64,000 nucleotides of DNA from Oxynema aestuarii AP17 (GTDB lineage: Bacteria; Cyanobacteriota; Cyanobacteriia; Cyanobacteriales; Laspinemataceae): NCBI RefSeq assembly GCF_012295525.1, contig NZ_CP051167.1, forward strand, positions 4,385,501-4,449,500. Reading direction: 5' to 3'. The translations under genes were made by a program, and so were the position numbers. Shown here in pieces: positions 36,434 to 46,918 of the stretch. The notes beneath the pieces were generated by a model that was not told the origin of the DNA, searched no databases, and saw nothing but the letters and a program-made list of their open reading frames with translations. Within the stretch, counting starts at the first letter, position 1. Every line of letters starts with the position of its first letter.

Positions 36434-36898
36434 TTAGTTTACCGATGACTCAGTTTTTCCCAAACGGGCGATCGCCCGAATATAGTCTTCCGGTAAACTG
36501 CAAGCTTGAGCGCCGCGAACAACGTAATTGAGATAGTCAGAACTGGGGGTTTTTCCTTCTAAAATAAACTCGGGATTGGCTCGATACACGTAAGCAGAAA
36601 TTTCCCGGCGATCGTCGAGAAATAACTGAGTGGAGAGGCGATCGTAATGAATGGGAAATCCTTCACAGCGATCGATCGCCGCTAAATCTTCCCGATTAAG
36701 TTCGATAACAATTCCCCAAACACTTCGATGTTGATGGGGAAAAATATTGGCGGCAACTCCATATTTGAAAGACCGCTTATTAAACCGTAGTTCTCGCTGG
36801 GGTAATCGCGCGCGTTTAAAGGTTCCATCCCAAGAAGGCGCGCGCAATTTCAACCGTTGCGGATCCAGATTTGAACCGTAAGCAAATACTCGATTCAT
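36434..36898 (-). CDS. gamma-glutamylcyclotransferase-like (AIG2/GGCT) protein
   Basis: 154 residues from the ATG at 36898, chosen because the family signature MNRVFAYGSNLDPQRL must be at the N-terminus. LRFNKRSFKYGVAANIFPH, VWGIVIELNREDLAAIDRCEG and a conserved Glu near the middle (EG in RCEGF) complete the fold. Family members release 5-oxoproline from gamma-glutamyl peptides such as glutathione breakdown products; the actual substrate here is unknown. Single gene. Confidence 0.85.
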   Translation of the reverse strand: MNRVFAYGSNLDPQRLKLRAPSWDGTFKRARLPQRELRFNKRSFKYGVAANIFPHQHRSVWGIVIELNREDLAAIDRCEGFPIHYDRLSTQLFLDDRREISAYVYRANPEFILEGKTPSSDYLNYVVRGAQACSLPEDYIRAIARLGKTESSVN

Positions 36899-36987
36899 GG
36901 CGATTTTTTTTGGATGAATCAACAAGCAAAAATGTCAGATTTGAATTCAGGAAAAATATTTGTATCTGAGTAACTCTTTTGAAGATA

Positions 36988-38124
36988 AGTAGTGCGAGAA
37001 AAAAGAGGTATGTATGTAAAGTATTATGAAGAAGATCGTAGATTGACATATTCTACTTGATGTCCATTACGCTCTCCTCGGGCTTCGAGTCCCATGGTTA
37101 CGCAATATGCTAATTCTGATTCCGATTCAAATATCTGACCCGATAGTTCCTCTCGTTTGAGATGCTCCCATTCTAACTCGATTGGATTCATTTCTGAGCA
37201 GTAAGGAGGTAAAAAGAATAAGTAAAGCCCTAGTTGCTCCTATTCAGGTTGTTTCTCTTTCACCACCTTACTGGTATGAATTGAGCCATTATCCAAGACG
37301 ATAACGCGGATCCGACCTGTTTGTTGATAAATCTCTGCTGCTTTTTGAGCTTGTTGATTCATCAACTCTATAAAGTCCTTACTTGAATAACTCCCTAGCA
37401 CCACACTACAAACAAAACTGACTAACGGTTACCATAAGCCCATGATATTTAAACGTTTCCCCCGCTTTTTCGTTTGTTCTTGTCGTTTTTGTTATCCTCT
37501 AAAGTAGTAGCTGTAGCTTGAGGGACTCTACATATAGCATCCTGATTCATCCCCATACAGTAGGTCGATTTCCCCGGCTGCTGCTAATTCCAGTATTTCT
37601 AGATCGTTCTGCTTCCTTTGCCTTTGTACAGGGTCTTATTTTTGTTGATGACTTATTCTTGTCCGTTTCCAGATCGCCCCGCTTTTTTGAGTAACTGACA
37701 ATTTTACTTGTCGTTTTCTGCTTAATTGTTCTGCTAGTTGAGCACTGTTATAGCTTCTCTCTTCTTCTCTGAGCTTCTCCTCTAGATACTCTATGTCCTC
37801 TTCTTGCCACTTTCTTCGCCTTCCTCTTCATGGTGCTTCCCATAACCCCCCTAATCCCTTCTTTTCCCAGTTTGATAGCGTCTTTCTTACGGTTTCGCTA
37901 TACAATATAAGTAACTTGCTATTTTTTCTACATACGAACCCTTGCTACTCAAACGCATTTGGCTCGGTGTTTTACTCGTTGACTGACTGTTGTTACACTT
38001 CGCAGTTCCTATAACGTTCTCTCTTCTTCTTTGTTCAAAAACACTCTCATTCTTGCTCCCATCTCTTGTCTCCTTTTGTATTGACTTTTCTTAAAAAATA
38101 TCCTTTTTTTGATCCTATCCTACT
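36988..38124 (-). mobile_element. decayed IS630-family insertion sequence
   Basis: About 1.14 kb. The left end AGTAG follows TA at 36986-36987. The right end reads CTACT. Both ends then run into A/T tracts, as short inverted repeats. IS630 elements insert at TA; the second, partial copy at 40361-40497 also ends CTACT followed by TA. The encoded transposase is broken by stops. Confidence 0.7.
37024..38062 (-). pseudogene. IS630-family transposase with several stop codons
   Basis: Reading leftward from ATG 38060-38062: MGARMRVFLNKEEERTL, a TAG stop, ELRSVT; later WKRTRI, EILELAAAGEIDLLYGDESGCYM then a stop; KRGKRLNIMGLW then a stop; VIVLDNGSIHTSKVVKEKQPE then a stop; LPPYCSEMNPIELEWEHLK and GLEARGERNGHQVEYVNLR. 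The DDE triad is recognisable (GDESG, LDNGSIH, NPIELEW). At least four stops and some frame changes make it dead. Confidence 0.85.
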
Positions 38125-38141
38125 TGCCAGAAAACAAAAAC

Positions 38142-38948
38142 CTACTTAAATTGCCACACCGCTAAACTGGCTGAATTTAATGGATTAATTCCAAAAATAT
38201 CTTCTGAGTAATGGATGATTTCAATATCATTCCTATTTTTTAGTAAAGAAAATAAATTTCTGTTATAATCATTAAGCTCTATATAACGATTTCTTAAACA
38301 TCCGACTAAAGTGTGTCTACTTGGCAAAAAACTAGGTTCTATATTTATTACTGTGACAATATTGTTTTTTACACTAGATAAGCCTTCAATAAAGCATTCT
38401 GCATTAGGAATCTGTTCTACACTATGAACTGTTAAAATTGTACTGCTTGGTTTAATTATTTGATAATCATTGGAGTCATAATAATTAAATGGAATAACGT
38501 TCAAGTTAAGTTTTTTGCCAAGTTCTACAGCATTCTTTGAATATTCTCCACCATATACCAAAGAAACTGTGTTTTTTAAGTATGATAAATTATAACCATA
38601 GCCGCAGCCCAGTTCGCATAAAGTATCCGAGCTATACTTTTTTACAGTATGAGTAATTAATGAATAAAAAATGGAACGAGCCATAAATAACTTAGTTTTA
38701 AAAAGATTTTCTTCAAAAGAAATGAAAAAATCATCGCCATCATCAAATCCGCCGCGTTTAAATTCTTCTTGTTTATATGCTTCTATACAATCGCCGTTAT
38801 AGTCTGCCAATTGACCATATTTTACTCGATTGTACTCGGCTTCAATCTGTCCTATGTTTCGGGTTCTAGAAAAGTCTTCTAATCCTATCAATCTTTTAGT
38901 CCAAGGATTATTTTCTGATAAATATTCATTCCAGTTGGTAGGTTTCAT
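38142..38948 (-). CDS. class I SAM-dependent methyltransferase, AT-rich, between IS elements
   Basis: A 268-residue protein. SAM-binding motif I is LCELGCGYGYNLSYL (about 111-125). Motif II-like YGGEYSKNAVELGKKL follows, then TILTVHSVEQIPNAECF. The N-terminal part (NIGQIEAEYNRVKYGQ) is not a known domain. Codons are strikingly AT-rich and HIP1 sites are absent, unlike nearly all neighbours. This suggests acquisition from a low-GC genome. It lies between a decayed IS630 and a complete ISAs1 element. The substrate is unknown; surface-sugar methyltransferases look similar. Confidence 0.8.
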   Translation of the reverse strand: MKPTNWNEYLSENNPWTKRLIGLEDFSRTRNIGQIEAEYNRVKYGQLADYNGDCIEAYKQEEFKRGGFDDGDDFFISFEENLFKTKLFMARSIFYSLITHTVKKYSSDTLCELGCGYGYNLSYLKNTVSLVYGGEYSKNAVELGKKLNLNVIPFNYYDSNDYQIIKPSSTILTVHSVEQIPNAECFIEGLSSVKNNIVTVINIEPSFLPSRHTLVGCLRNRYIELNDYNRNLFSLLKNRNDIEIIHYSEDIFGINPLNSASLAVWQFK

Positions 38949-38992
38949 TCAAGCGATCTCCTTTATATTTATTAAGTTCTTGCTACTTTAAG

Positions 38993-40360
38993 CAGGGTAA
39001 GAGCATCTCAATCAGGCTTGACAAAAGGCTTTGAGAACAGTGGTCATGTAGTCGTTATTCATCGCGGCTCGTTTCTGTTTTTGTCGCAAACTGCGCCGAA
39101 GAGTGGTTTCTTGACGAAGAACATTCAAAGTCCAGCGCCGGAGTAAAGATAAATTGTGAGGAGTATGACCGGAACGAATCCGACAGTAATCTTCATTAAA
39201 AGTTACATCTAAAGCCCAATGAACTTGGTTCTCAATTCCCCAGTTCTGTCGAATAATCTTGCCTAGAAGGGAAGCATTAGCTGGAGGAGAAGACAGATAA
39301 AACTGAACTTCCCGAGTTGTTTTATTCGAGAAATGACGAATTCGTTCGACCACGACAATTGTTTGAAGTCCGCACCATTGTTCTTGATGATGAAGATGGG
39401 TAAATTGGGAAATGGGAATCGCCCAAACTCGTCGTTTCTCAACCCGATGATGTCCTTTTTCAAGGCGTTGTTCGTAGCTCACTTCACTGGGGTTGCTCGG
39501 AGATTTTCTTAAGGATTCAAACTCTTCTTCAATTTGGGTGTAAAGGGTGGAATGATTCTTTTTTAAGGCGAGGACATAATCAGCTTTTTGGGCTTGAATT
39601 TGTTGAACAATTTTAACTTGAGTCCCTAGAGCATCAATCGTGACGACAGCTCCTTGAAGATCTAATAACTTTAACAAAGTGGGAATTGCCGGAATTTCGT
39701 TGGACTTATCCTGCACCTTGACTTTTCCTAAAATTAGTTGTTGTTTCCCCGGCCAAACGGTCAGTAAACTTAACGCTTTAATCCCCTTTTCTCGGTCATA
39801 AGAGCCTCGCAGACATTTCCCATCTATCGAGACTACTTCTCCCACTAAAGACCTCATAATACTTTGAAGCCATCGGGCTAATATTCGCTCTAACTCCAGG
39901 GGGTTTATCCGTTCAAAAACTCGCCGAAACGTATCATCAGAAGGAATGCCATTGGGTAAGGCTAAGAATTCTTTTAACCAAACATATTTGCTAAGCCCGT
40001 AATTTTCCATGTCTTCCCATCCTTCCGCACCCGCAATAACGGCTAAAATCCCGATCGCTAAAATATTTTTCAATAAATGTTTTTGAGGTTGGTGTGAGCG
40101 AGGGTCTTTAATTTCTTCCACATAACTCAATAAATTGTCTTGTACTTCAGAGATAGAGGGGATGGATTGAAATTGACTCCCGGTCTTTTTGTTTTTCGCT
40201 TCAACCATGGGGGAAAAACCTTTAGCATATAATCTTGAATTCAAAACACTCTCAATTTCGATGCATCTCGATCTTAACCAAATTTATTTAATCCAGTCTT
40301 ATGGACATTTTGTTGCTTTTGTCAAGTGAATTGGCTACAAAATTAGATGAGCTTACCCTG
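38993..40360 (-). mobile_element. ISAs1-family insertion sequence, apparently complete
   Basis: 1368 bp bounded by inverted repeats CAGGGTAAGAGCATCT (38993-39008) and the complement of CAGGGTAAGCTCATCT (40345-40360), 14 of 16 matching. The right end interrupts an IS630 transposase fragment. No target duplication is visible (ACTTTAAG left, GTTGTTGC right), so the element was rearranged after insertion. Confidence 0.85.
39012..40208 (-). CDS. ISAs1-family DDE transposase
   Basis: 398 residues from MVEAKNKKTGSQFQS; an in-frame ATG 12 codons earlier is possible. Order: DPRSHQPQKHLLKNILAIGILAVIAGAEGW (N-terminal domain), GEVVSIDGKCLRGSYD (first Asp), VVTIDALGTQ (second Asp), YVLALKKNH, then QNWGIENQVHWALDVTFNED (Glu) and IRSGHTPHNLSLLRRW. 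All catalytic residues are present and the frame is intact, so it may be active. Confidence 0.93.
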   Translation of the reverse strand: MVEAKNKKTGSQFQSIPSISEVQDNLLSYVEEIKDPRSHQPQKHLLKNILAIGILAVIAGAEGWEDMENYGLSKYVWLKEFLALPNGIPSDDTFRRVFERINPLELERILARWLQSIMRSLVGEVVSIDGKCLRGSYDREKGIKALSLLTVWPGKQQLILGKVKVQDKSNEIPAIPTLLKLLDLQGAVVTIDALGTQVKIVQQIQAQKADYVLALKKNHSTLYTQIEEEFESLRKSPSNPSEVSYEQRLEKGHHRVEKRRVWAIPISQFTHLHHQEQWCGLQTIVVVERIRHFSNKTTREVQFYLSSPPANASLLGKIIRQNWGIENQVHWALDVTFNEDYCRIRSGHTPHNLSLLRRWTLNVLRQETTLRRSLRQKQKRAAMNNDYMTTVLKAFCQA

Positions 40361-40497
40361 GTTGTTGCACTTCGCAGTTCCCATAACGTTCTCTCTTCTT
40401 CTTTGTTCAAAAACACTCTCATTCTTGCTCCCATCTCTTGTCTCCTTTTTTTCTTGACTTTTCTTAATATAAATTCTTGTTTTTATCCTGTCCTACT
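40361..40497 (-). pseudogene. 5' fragment of an IS630 transposase gene (second copy)
   Basis: It is a direct repeat of 37989-38124. From ATG 40432-40434 it reads MGARMRVFLNKEEERTLWELRSATT without the stop seen in the other copy. It is then cut by the ISAs1 end at 40360. The right IS end CTACT is followed by TA. Confidence 0.8.
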
Positions 40498-40620
40498 TAG
40501 CACTTTTAAAGATAATCGTTTTTTGCCAGACGAAAGTTTAACGATAAAATCTTGAGCAAGATCTCCAAAGGTCATCGAAATCCTCCCTCAAATCCGGCTA
40601 TCGATAGCCGGATTTGAGTC

Positions 40621-41190
40621 TTATTCGTGCGGCGTCCCGTCGGGAAGGGTGGCGCCTTGCAAGTTTGCCCCGGTGAGATCGGCGTCTCGGATGTCGGCTT
40701 CGTGCAAGTTGGCGCGCACTAGGGAGGTGCTGTACCACTGGCTTTCGCGTAAGTCGGCTTTGTGCAAGTTGGCACCATTGAGACAGGCATTGCGCAAGTC
40801 AGTTTCGCACAATGAGGCTTCGCTGAGATCCGCATCCCATAAGGTGGCTTCGCGCAGGTCGGCTTCGTGGAGGTCGGCGCCTTTGAGGATAGCACCGGAT
40901 AAGTCGGTGCGGAATAAGTCGGCTTCGCGCAAGGAGGCGCCGCTCAAGTCGGCGTTGCGTAAGTCGGATCCGGTTAAGGAAATGCCGTTCATTAAGGCGC
41001 CGCTTAAGTTGGCGCTTTGCAAGTTGACGCCGCGCAGGTCTGCCCCGGTGAGGGAGGCGCGGGTCAAGCAGGCATTTTTTAAGGAGGCTTTGTAAAGGCT
41101 GAGGTCGGCTAAGTTCGCTCCGGTGAGATCGATTCCGTTAAAATCCCGATCGCCTCGGGCGTAGCGATCGCGCAATTCGTTGACATCCAT
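40621..41190 (-). CDS. pentapeptide-repeat protein
   Basis: 189 residues from MDVNELRDRYARGDRDF; a start 7 codons upstream is less likely. From about residue 20 it is made almost wholly of A(D/N)LXX units (GANLADLSLYKASLKNACL, TGADLRGVNLQSANLSGAL, SEASLCETDLRNACLNGANL). About 30 units predict a right-handed quadrilateral beta-helix. No signal peptide or other domain is seen. The function of such cyanobacterial proteins is mostly unknown. Confidence 0.92.
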   Translation of the reverse strand: MDVNELRDRYARGDRDFNGIDLTGANLADLSLYKASLKNACLTRASLTGADLRGVNLQSANLSGALMNGISLTGSDLRNADLSGASLREADLFRTDLSGAILKGADLHEADLREATLWDADLSEASLCETDLRNACLNGANLHKADLRESQWYSTSLVRANLHEADIRDADLTGANLQGATLPDGTPHE

Positions 41191-41291
41191 AAGTACGATT
41201 CCAGGCTGCAAAGGATCGCCGCTATTCTAAGACCGATCTCGGCGACACCCAAGTTCATGCGATCGCATGTTGATTTAGCTGGAGGTGAAAA

Positions 41292-41308
41292 GCGGGCAAA
41301 CTGCCCGC
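41292..41308 (-). terminator. short hairpin after proS
   Basis: GCGGGCA and TGCCCGC pair around AAC, eight bases beyond the proS stop. There is no strong T-run on either side. Confidence 0.45.
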
Positions 41309-41315
41309 CTCGGGA

Positions 41316-43130
41316 TTACTTCGATGGCGCGATCGCCTCGTCAACCCACTGTTTGACCGTCCGGGCTACATCTTCGATCGCCAGTTCCTGAGAAGCTTTA
41401 GAGCAGCGATCGACCACTTCCACCTTCCCATTTTTCAGCGATCGCCCGGTGACGATCCGGTAGGGAATCCCGACGAGATCGGCATCTTTAAACTTGACTC
41501 CGGCCCGTTCCGGGCGATCGTCTAACAACGTTTCCACGCCCAATTCGTTCAATTCCCGGTAGAGGCGATCGGCCACTTGGACTTGTTGCTCGTCGGAAAC
41601 ATTGGGCATTACGATCAGCGCGTGATACGGCGCGATCGCCACGGGCCAAACGATCCCATCTTTATCGTAAGACTGCTCGACCGCAGACTGAGCCAACCGG
41701 GACACGCCGATCCCGTAACACCCCATCACTAACGGCAGATTTTCCCCGTCTTCATTCGTATAGGTCGCGCCCAAGGCTTGGGAATACTTCGTCCCCAACT
41801 GGAAGATGTGGCCGACCTCGATCCCCCTCGCACTTTGTAAGATCTGGCCGGGGTCGTGGACCGCGCGATCGCCCGCCGTCGCTTTCTGCACGTCTACTTG
41901 CAACTCCGGTAAGGCAAACTCCACCCCCCAATTGGCACCGACCACGTGACAGCCACTCTCATTCGCCCCGGTGACGAAGTTCTTCAGATCCACAGCCGTG
42001 CGATCGACCAGACGCAGGAATTTCGGATGCACCTCTTTGCTGGCGGCGATGTAGCTGTCGTCTAAATCCGGGGCGATATAGCCCAAAGGTAACGGTTTCG
42101 CCATCAACTTCTGTTGGGCCTCCGGGGAAGGCACTTCCAGGGCTAACACTGCTTTGGCGCCGAAGCGATCGCCCAACTTCGTCAGTTCGTTGGTCAGTTT
42201 AACCTCGTTGACATCGCGATCGCCGCGAATGTTCACCAACACCAACGCCACCGTAGCGTTATCGTAAACCACCTGATAGAGGACATTTTTGACCACCTGA
42301 GTCGGCGAACAGTTCAGAAACTCGCACAGAGTGGCGATCGTTTCCGTTCCCGGGGTTTCCCGCTTTTCGTAGCGGGCGAACGGCGAAGGTTCCGCATCGG
42401 CGCACCGGGAAACTGCCTTTTCCACATTGGCGGCATATTTCCCATCTTCGGTGAACAAGACCTCGTCTTCCCCCGCATCGGCGAGCACCATAAACTCCTG
42501 AGACCCGGAACCGCCGATCGCCCCGGAATCCGCCTCGACCGCTCTAAATTCCAAGCCGCAGCGCCGTAAAATATTACGGTAGGCGCGGTCCATATCGGCG
42601 TAAGTTTGCTTCAAACTCTCCTCGTCGGCGTGAAACGAGTAGCCATCTTTCATGATGAATTCGCGACCGCGCATCAACCCGAAGCGGGGGCGGATTTCGT
42701 CGCGAAACTTCGTTTGCAGTTGGTACAGGTGTAAGGGTAACTGACGGTAGGATCGGATCGAATCGCGGGCGATCGCCGTAATCACTTCCTCGTGGGTCGG
42801 TCCGAGGCCCATTTCCCGGTCTTGGCGATCGATCAGGGAAAACATGATCCCTTCCGCCTTCGTGTAAGTTTCCCAGCGTCCCGACTCTTTCCACAACTCC
42901 GACGGTTGCAACTGCGGTAACAAGCATTCTTGCGCCCCCGTGGCGTCCATTTCCTCGCGAACGATGCGCGAGACCTTTTGTAAAACCCGCCACATCAAGG
43001 GCAAATAAGCATATACCCCACTCGCGATCCGACGGATGTAACCCGCACGCAGCAAGAGTTTGTGACTGGGGATTTCCGCTTCGGCGGGGTCTTCCCGTTG
43101 GGTCACCCAGAACATTTGTGACAGTCGCAT
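41316..43130 (-). CDS. proS: prolyl-tRNA synthetase, bacterial type
   Basis: 604 residues from [19 protein letters not shown]; the frame is open 20 codons further but the usual cyanobacterial start is this Met. Class II catalytic core: motif 1 region [19 protein letters not shown], motif 2 region [13 protein letters not shown] and [21 protein letters not shown], motif 3 region [13 protein letters not shown]. Between them lies the editing (INS) domain, about 225-400, that removes mischarged alanine. A C-terminal anticodon domain ([19 protein letters not shown]) follows. It charges tRNA-Pro in the cytoplasm. Confidence 0.97.
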   Translation of the reverse strand: MRLSQMFWVTQREDPAEAEIPSHKLLLRAGYIRRIASGVYAYLPLMWRVLQKVSRIVREEMDATGAQECLLPQLQPSELWKESGRWETYTKAEGIMFSLIDRQDREMGLGPTHEEVITAIARDSIRSYRQLPLHLYQLQTKFRDEIRPRFGLMRGREFIMKDGYSFHADEESLKQTYADMDRAYRNILRRCGLEFRAVEADSGAIGGSGSQEFMVLADAGEDEVLFTEDGKYAANVEKAVSRCADAEPSPFARYEKRETPGTETIATLCEFLNCSPTQVVKNVLYQVVYDNATVALVLVNIRGDRDVNEVKLTNELTKLGDRFGAKAVLALEVPSPEAQQKLMAKPLPLGYIAPDLDDSYIAASKEVHPKFLRLVDRTAVDLKNFVTGANESGCHVVGANWGVEFALPELQVDVQKATAGDRAVHDPGQILQSARGIEVGHIFQLGTKYSQALGATYTNEDGENLPLVMGCYGIGVSRLAQSAVEQSYDKDGIVWPVAIAPYHALIVMPNVSDEQQVQVADRLYRELNELGVETLLDDRPERAGVKFKDADLVGIPYRIVTGRSLKNGKVEVVDRCSKASQELAIEDVARTVKQWVDEAIAPSK

Positions 43131-43339
43131 CGCGTTTTCCTCGAATCTAGAGATTAGGGTATTGATTATCTCAGATTTCGTTTGGCGCATTGACGGGGCG
43201 ATCGCCGTTGGCGCGCCTCAGTGCAATTGAGTGCAATCGCCAATGAATTCAAGAGGTAGATCGAACTGTTTATAAAAACCGCAACTCTCTCGACCTTTCC
43301 ATTGTGTTCTGTATGAGTTTTTACATCGACCGACAGTCT

Positions 43340-46300
43340 CTAAGCCTCCGTCGGTAAATGCAAGGGCAGACGGACGACGAACACCGAACCTTGGCCGAAT
43401 TCGCTATCACAAGTGATATGACCGCCCATCATCTGACAGTAGCGCTGGCTGATCGCCAATCCCAAACCCGTCCCGCCGAATTTGCGGGTGGTGGAGGCGT
43501 CGGCTTGGGCGAAGGCTTGAAAGATGCTGTCGAGTTGTTCCGGACTCATGCCGATCCCGTTATCTTTAACGCTAAAAATCACAAATCCCTCGCGGTCTTC
43601 GCCGTCGGGGGCGATCGCCTCTTTCTCGACCGAGAGGGTGATGGTCCCATTTTCGGTAAATTTGGCGGCGTTGCTGAGTAAATTGAGCAAAATTTGGCGG
43701 ACTTTGGTAATGTCGGCGGTCATCGTAGGGATGACGTCGGGGTCGTATTCGAGTTTGAGGGTATTGTTCTTTTTCTCGACGGCGGGATGAACAGTGCTGA
43801 ACACTTCGTCGATCAGAACTTCGAGGTCGAATTCTTCCACGTAAAGGGTCATGCGACCCGCTTCGATCTTGGAAATATCGAGAATATCGTTAATTAAGGC
43901 GAGCAGATGTTTTCCGGCGGTTTTAATCTTGTCGAGATCGCCGATGAGGTCGTCGTAACCGAGGTCTTCCATTTCTTCGCAGAGGAATTCGCTGTAGCCG
44001 ATAATCGCGTTGAGAGGGGTGCGCAGTTCGTGACTCATGTTCGCGAGAAACGCACTTTTAGCCCGGTTGGCGGTTTCGGCGGCGGCGAGAGCTTGTTTGA
44101 GTTTTTCCTCGGCGTGGACGCGGTGGGAGATGTCGGTACTGGTAAAGCTGAGTCCGACGATTTGACCGGAGGCGTCTTTGATGGCGTCGGCGCGCAGTAA
44201 GGTGGGGATGGTGCGATCGCCTCTCGATTTTCCGATCGCTTCCCCACTCCACGATCGCCCCTGGGTGACGGTCTCGAACACGTCTCGGGCGAGTTGGGGG
44301 TCTTCATAGAGCAAGTCGTGACCGCCTGCGTCGTTGAGTTGTTCCGGGGTCTCGTACTCGAACAGTTGGCAAAAGGCGGCATTTTGATACAAATAGCGAC
44401 CGTCACCGTCGGCGATCGCGATCGCGTCGCTGGAACTTTCCACGGCTTTGCGGGTGAGAATCAGTTCCGCTTCCGCTTGTTTGCGGGCGGTGATATCTTC
44501 CGCCATCCCGATCGCGAATTGGGGATTCCCGCGCCCGTCGCGTACCAGGGACACGCTCAAGCGCACCCAAATGCGCCGATCTTCGCGACATAGAAAGCGT
44601 TTCTCGATCTGATAGTAATCCCTGCGCCCACTGACGATCTCTTTTCTCAGGGCGCTTTCGATCGCGAGATCGTCGGGATCGGTCAGTGCTTCGTTGGTTT
44701 TCTCGCGCAACTGCTCGGCACTGTAGCCTAACATTTCTTGCAGGGCCGGGTTGCTGTCGAGAATGCGACCGTCGAGGGCGATCGCCGCAATCCCGATCGC
44801 CGCATCTTCAAAAATCGCCCGAAAGCGCTGCTCGCTGGCGCGTAGGGCTTCTTCCGCATGGGCGCGCTCGACAATTTCGACGCGCAACTGTTCGAGACTG
44901 CTGCGTAATTCTGCCGTGCGCGCGTTGACCCGCCGTTCCAGGTCGGCGTTGGCTTGGTTGAGCGCCTGTTCCGCGAGTTTGCGTTCGCTGATATCGCGCG
45001 AGTTGACCACCAACCCGCCGATCGCACTTTCGTCGAGCAAGTTACAGCCGACGGACTCCATATACAACCACGACCCGTTCGCGTGCTGTTGGCGGTATTC
45101 GATTTGCAAGGTCGTGCGGGAATCGGCGCAGAGTTTTTGATAGGCGTGGCGCACGCGATCGCGGTCTTCCGGATGGACGAAAGCGAGGAAATCTCGACCG
45201 ACCAATTGCGCGACTTTAAAGCCTAAAATACCTTCGACGGAAGGACTGGCGTAGCGGATCGTCCCGTCGGCTTCGAGAATGGCGATCGCGTCGGAACTGT
45301 TTTGAATCAGCGATCGCCATTTTGCCTCACTTTGGGTAACTGCCGCTTCCGCTTCTTTGCGATCGGTAATGTCCATCACCAAGCCATCCCACAGAATATC
45401 GCCGTTGTCGTGTTTCTCCGGGCGCGAGGCAAATTGCAACCACTTGCATTTTCCCGAAGGCGTGATAAACCGCCCTTCCCACATCCACGGCTGCAAGGTT
45501 CGCGCCGATTCCGCCACGGAGTCTTCGTAACTGGGACGGTCTTCGCGATCGATCAGCTCGACGATCGCCTCGGGATGGTTGCGGATCGTTTTCGGCGATA
45601 GTTCCAACAAGTCCTGACAACCGAAGGAAATAAACGGATAGCAAATCGAGCCGTCGGTTCGCTTGAGAAATTGATAGATCGCGCCGGGAACGTTCGCCGC
45701 CAACTTCTGAAACCGACTCTCACTTTGTTGCAGCGCCGTCACGGCGGCGACCCGTTGGGTGACATCCTGAACTAAGGAAGCCACGCCGATAATCGTGCCG
45801 TTCGCATCGACCAAGGGGGTATTGTACCACTCGCACACGATCGTCTTTCCGGACTTAGTGAGATTTTCGTTCGTCGATCGCGTACCGCCTTTTTGTTCGA
45901 TCAGCTCCTGCAATACGTTGGCGACGAGGGGTTTGGCCTGTTCGGGGACCAACAAATCGAGCGCCTGACGTCCCAACGCTTCCCGGCGGCTGTAGCCGAA
46001 CATGACTTCCGCCGCCGGATTCCAGTCGGTGACTTCAAAATTCAGATTCCACTCGATCGCCGCCAACGGCGTCCGTTCGACATGAATGGCGAGTTTTTGT
46101 TGGGAAGCGCGCAGTGCGGCTTCCGCCTGTTTGCGTTCGGTGATATCCGTCGCCGTCCCCGTCGTCCCGATGACCCGACCCGTTTCGTCGTACACGGCGA
46201 TCGCGTTGTAAATCAAATAAACCGGGGTTCCGTCGGCCCGTCGGTGTTTGGTTTCGTAGCGCAAACACGGTTCTCCGGCGGTGATTTTCTCAAAAACCTC

Positions 46301-46918
46301 TAAATCTTTCGGCTGTTGTTCCGGCGGGACTCGTTCTAGGAACGATCGCCCGATCATTTCACTCGGATCGCAACCGTAAATCTCCCGCGCCGCCTGATTG
46401 ACGAAAGTCCAACGGTATTCTAAATCCACCGACCAGATCAGATCTTTGGACGTTTCGACCAAGGAACGATATTGCCCTTCACTTTGACGCAAAGCCGCTT
46501 CAATTTGTTTTTTTTCGGTAATGTCGCGCGCGACAATATAGGTCAGTCCGTCGGGATATTGGGAGCCTTTCCAGGAAAGCCAGCGATAGCTTTCGTCTTG
46601 GTGTTGAAAGCGGATTTCAAAGGAGAATTTCGACGGTCCGCGCTCGCTTAACGTCGCTTCGATGGTGGCGCGATCTTCCGGATGGATCGACTCGATCCAG
46701 GGACGACCCATTAACTGTTCGTTCGTCCAGCCGAGGATTTTCGTCCACGCCGGATTCAACCGCTTAAAATAGCCGTCCGTTCCCGCAATGGCGAATAAAT
46801 CCGTGGATAAATTGAAAAAAATCGTCGAAACGAGACGCATCGGATCGGCATCCAATCGCGAGCGATTGAACCCTTCTGGATTTCTCGATGACTCCCCATG
46901 TCCGTACATAAACCCCAT
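43340..46918 (-). CDS. multi-PAS sensor histidine kinase (seven PAS)
   Basis: 1192 residues, soluble, with no membrane helix. Seven PAS/PAC modules occupy about 30-930. Their starts are: [91 protein letters not shown] and AVESSSDAIAIADGD. HisKA has H963 in NMSHELRTPLNAIIGY. HATPase_c shows NAAKFTENG, DNGIGMSPEQ and [12 protein letters not shown]. Unlike the giant kinase at 7558 it carries no receiver or Hpt, so its partner is a separate response regulator not found nearby. Some PAS modules closely resemble those in the 2177-residue kinase (ETSxDLIWSVD, [10 protein letters not shown]), suggesting module exchange. Confidence 0.92.
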   Translation of the reverse strand: MGFMYGHGESSRNPEGFNRSRLDADPMRLVSTIFFNLSTDLFAIAGTDGYFKRLNPAWTKILGWTNEQLMGRPWIESIHPEDRATIEATLSERGPSKFSFEIRFQHQDESYRWLSWKGSQYPDGLTYIVARDITEKKQIEAALRQSEGQYRSLVETSKDLIWSVDLEYRWTFVNQAAREIYGCDPSEMIGRSFLERVPPEQQPKDLEVFEKITAGEPCLRYETKHRRADGTPVYLIYNAIAVYDETGRVIGTTGTATDITERKQAEAALRASQQKLAIHVERTPLAAIEWNLNFEVTDWNPAAEVMFGYSRREALGRQALDLLVPEQAKPLVANVLQELIEQKGGTRSTNENLTKSGKTIVCEWYNTPLVDANGTIIGVASLVQDVTQRVAAVTALQQSESRFQKLAANVPGAIYQFLKRTDGSICYPFISFGCQDLLELSPKTIRNHPEAIVELIDREDRPSYEDSVAESARTLQPWMWEGRFITPSGKCKWLQFASRPEKHDNGDILWDGLVMDITDRKEAEAAVTQSEAKWRSLIQNSSDAIAILEADGTIRYASPSVEGILGFKVAQLVGRDFLAFVHPEDRDRVRHAYQKLCADSRTTLQIEYRQQHANGSWLYMESVGCNLLDESAIGGLVVNSRDISERKLAEQALNQANADLERRVNARTAELRSSLEQLRVEIVERAHAEEALRASEQRFRAIFEDAAIGIAAIALDGRILDSNPALQEMLGYSAEQLREKTNEALTDPDDLAIESALRKEIVSGRRDYYQIEKRFLCREDRRIWVRLSVSLVRDGRGNPQFAIGMAEDITARKQAEAELILTRKAVESSSDAIAIADGDGRYLYQNAAFCQLFEYETPEQLNDAGGHDLLYEDPQLARDVFETVTQGRSWSGEAIGKSRGDRTIPTLLRADAIKDASGQIVGLSFTSTDISHRVHAEEKLKQALAAAETANRAKSAFLANMSHELRTPLNAIIGYSEFLCEEMEDLGYDDLIGDLDKIKTAGKHLLALINDILDISKIEAGRMTLYVEEFDLEVLIDEVFSTVHPAVEKKNNTLKLEYDPDVIPTMTADITKVRQILLNLLSNAAKFTENGTITLSVEKEAIAPDGEDREGFVIFSVKDNGIGMSPEQLDSIFQAFAQADASTTRKFGGTGLGLAISQRYCQMMGGHITCDSEFGQGSVFVVRLPLHLPTEA

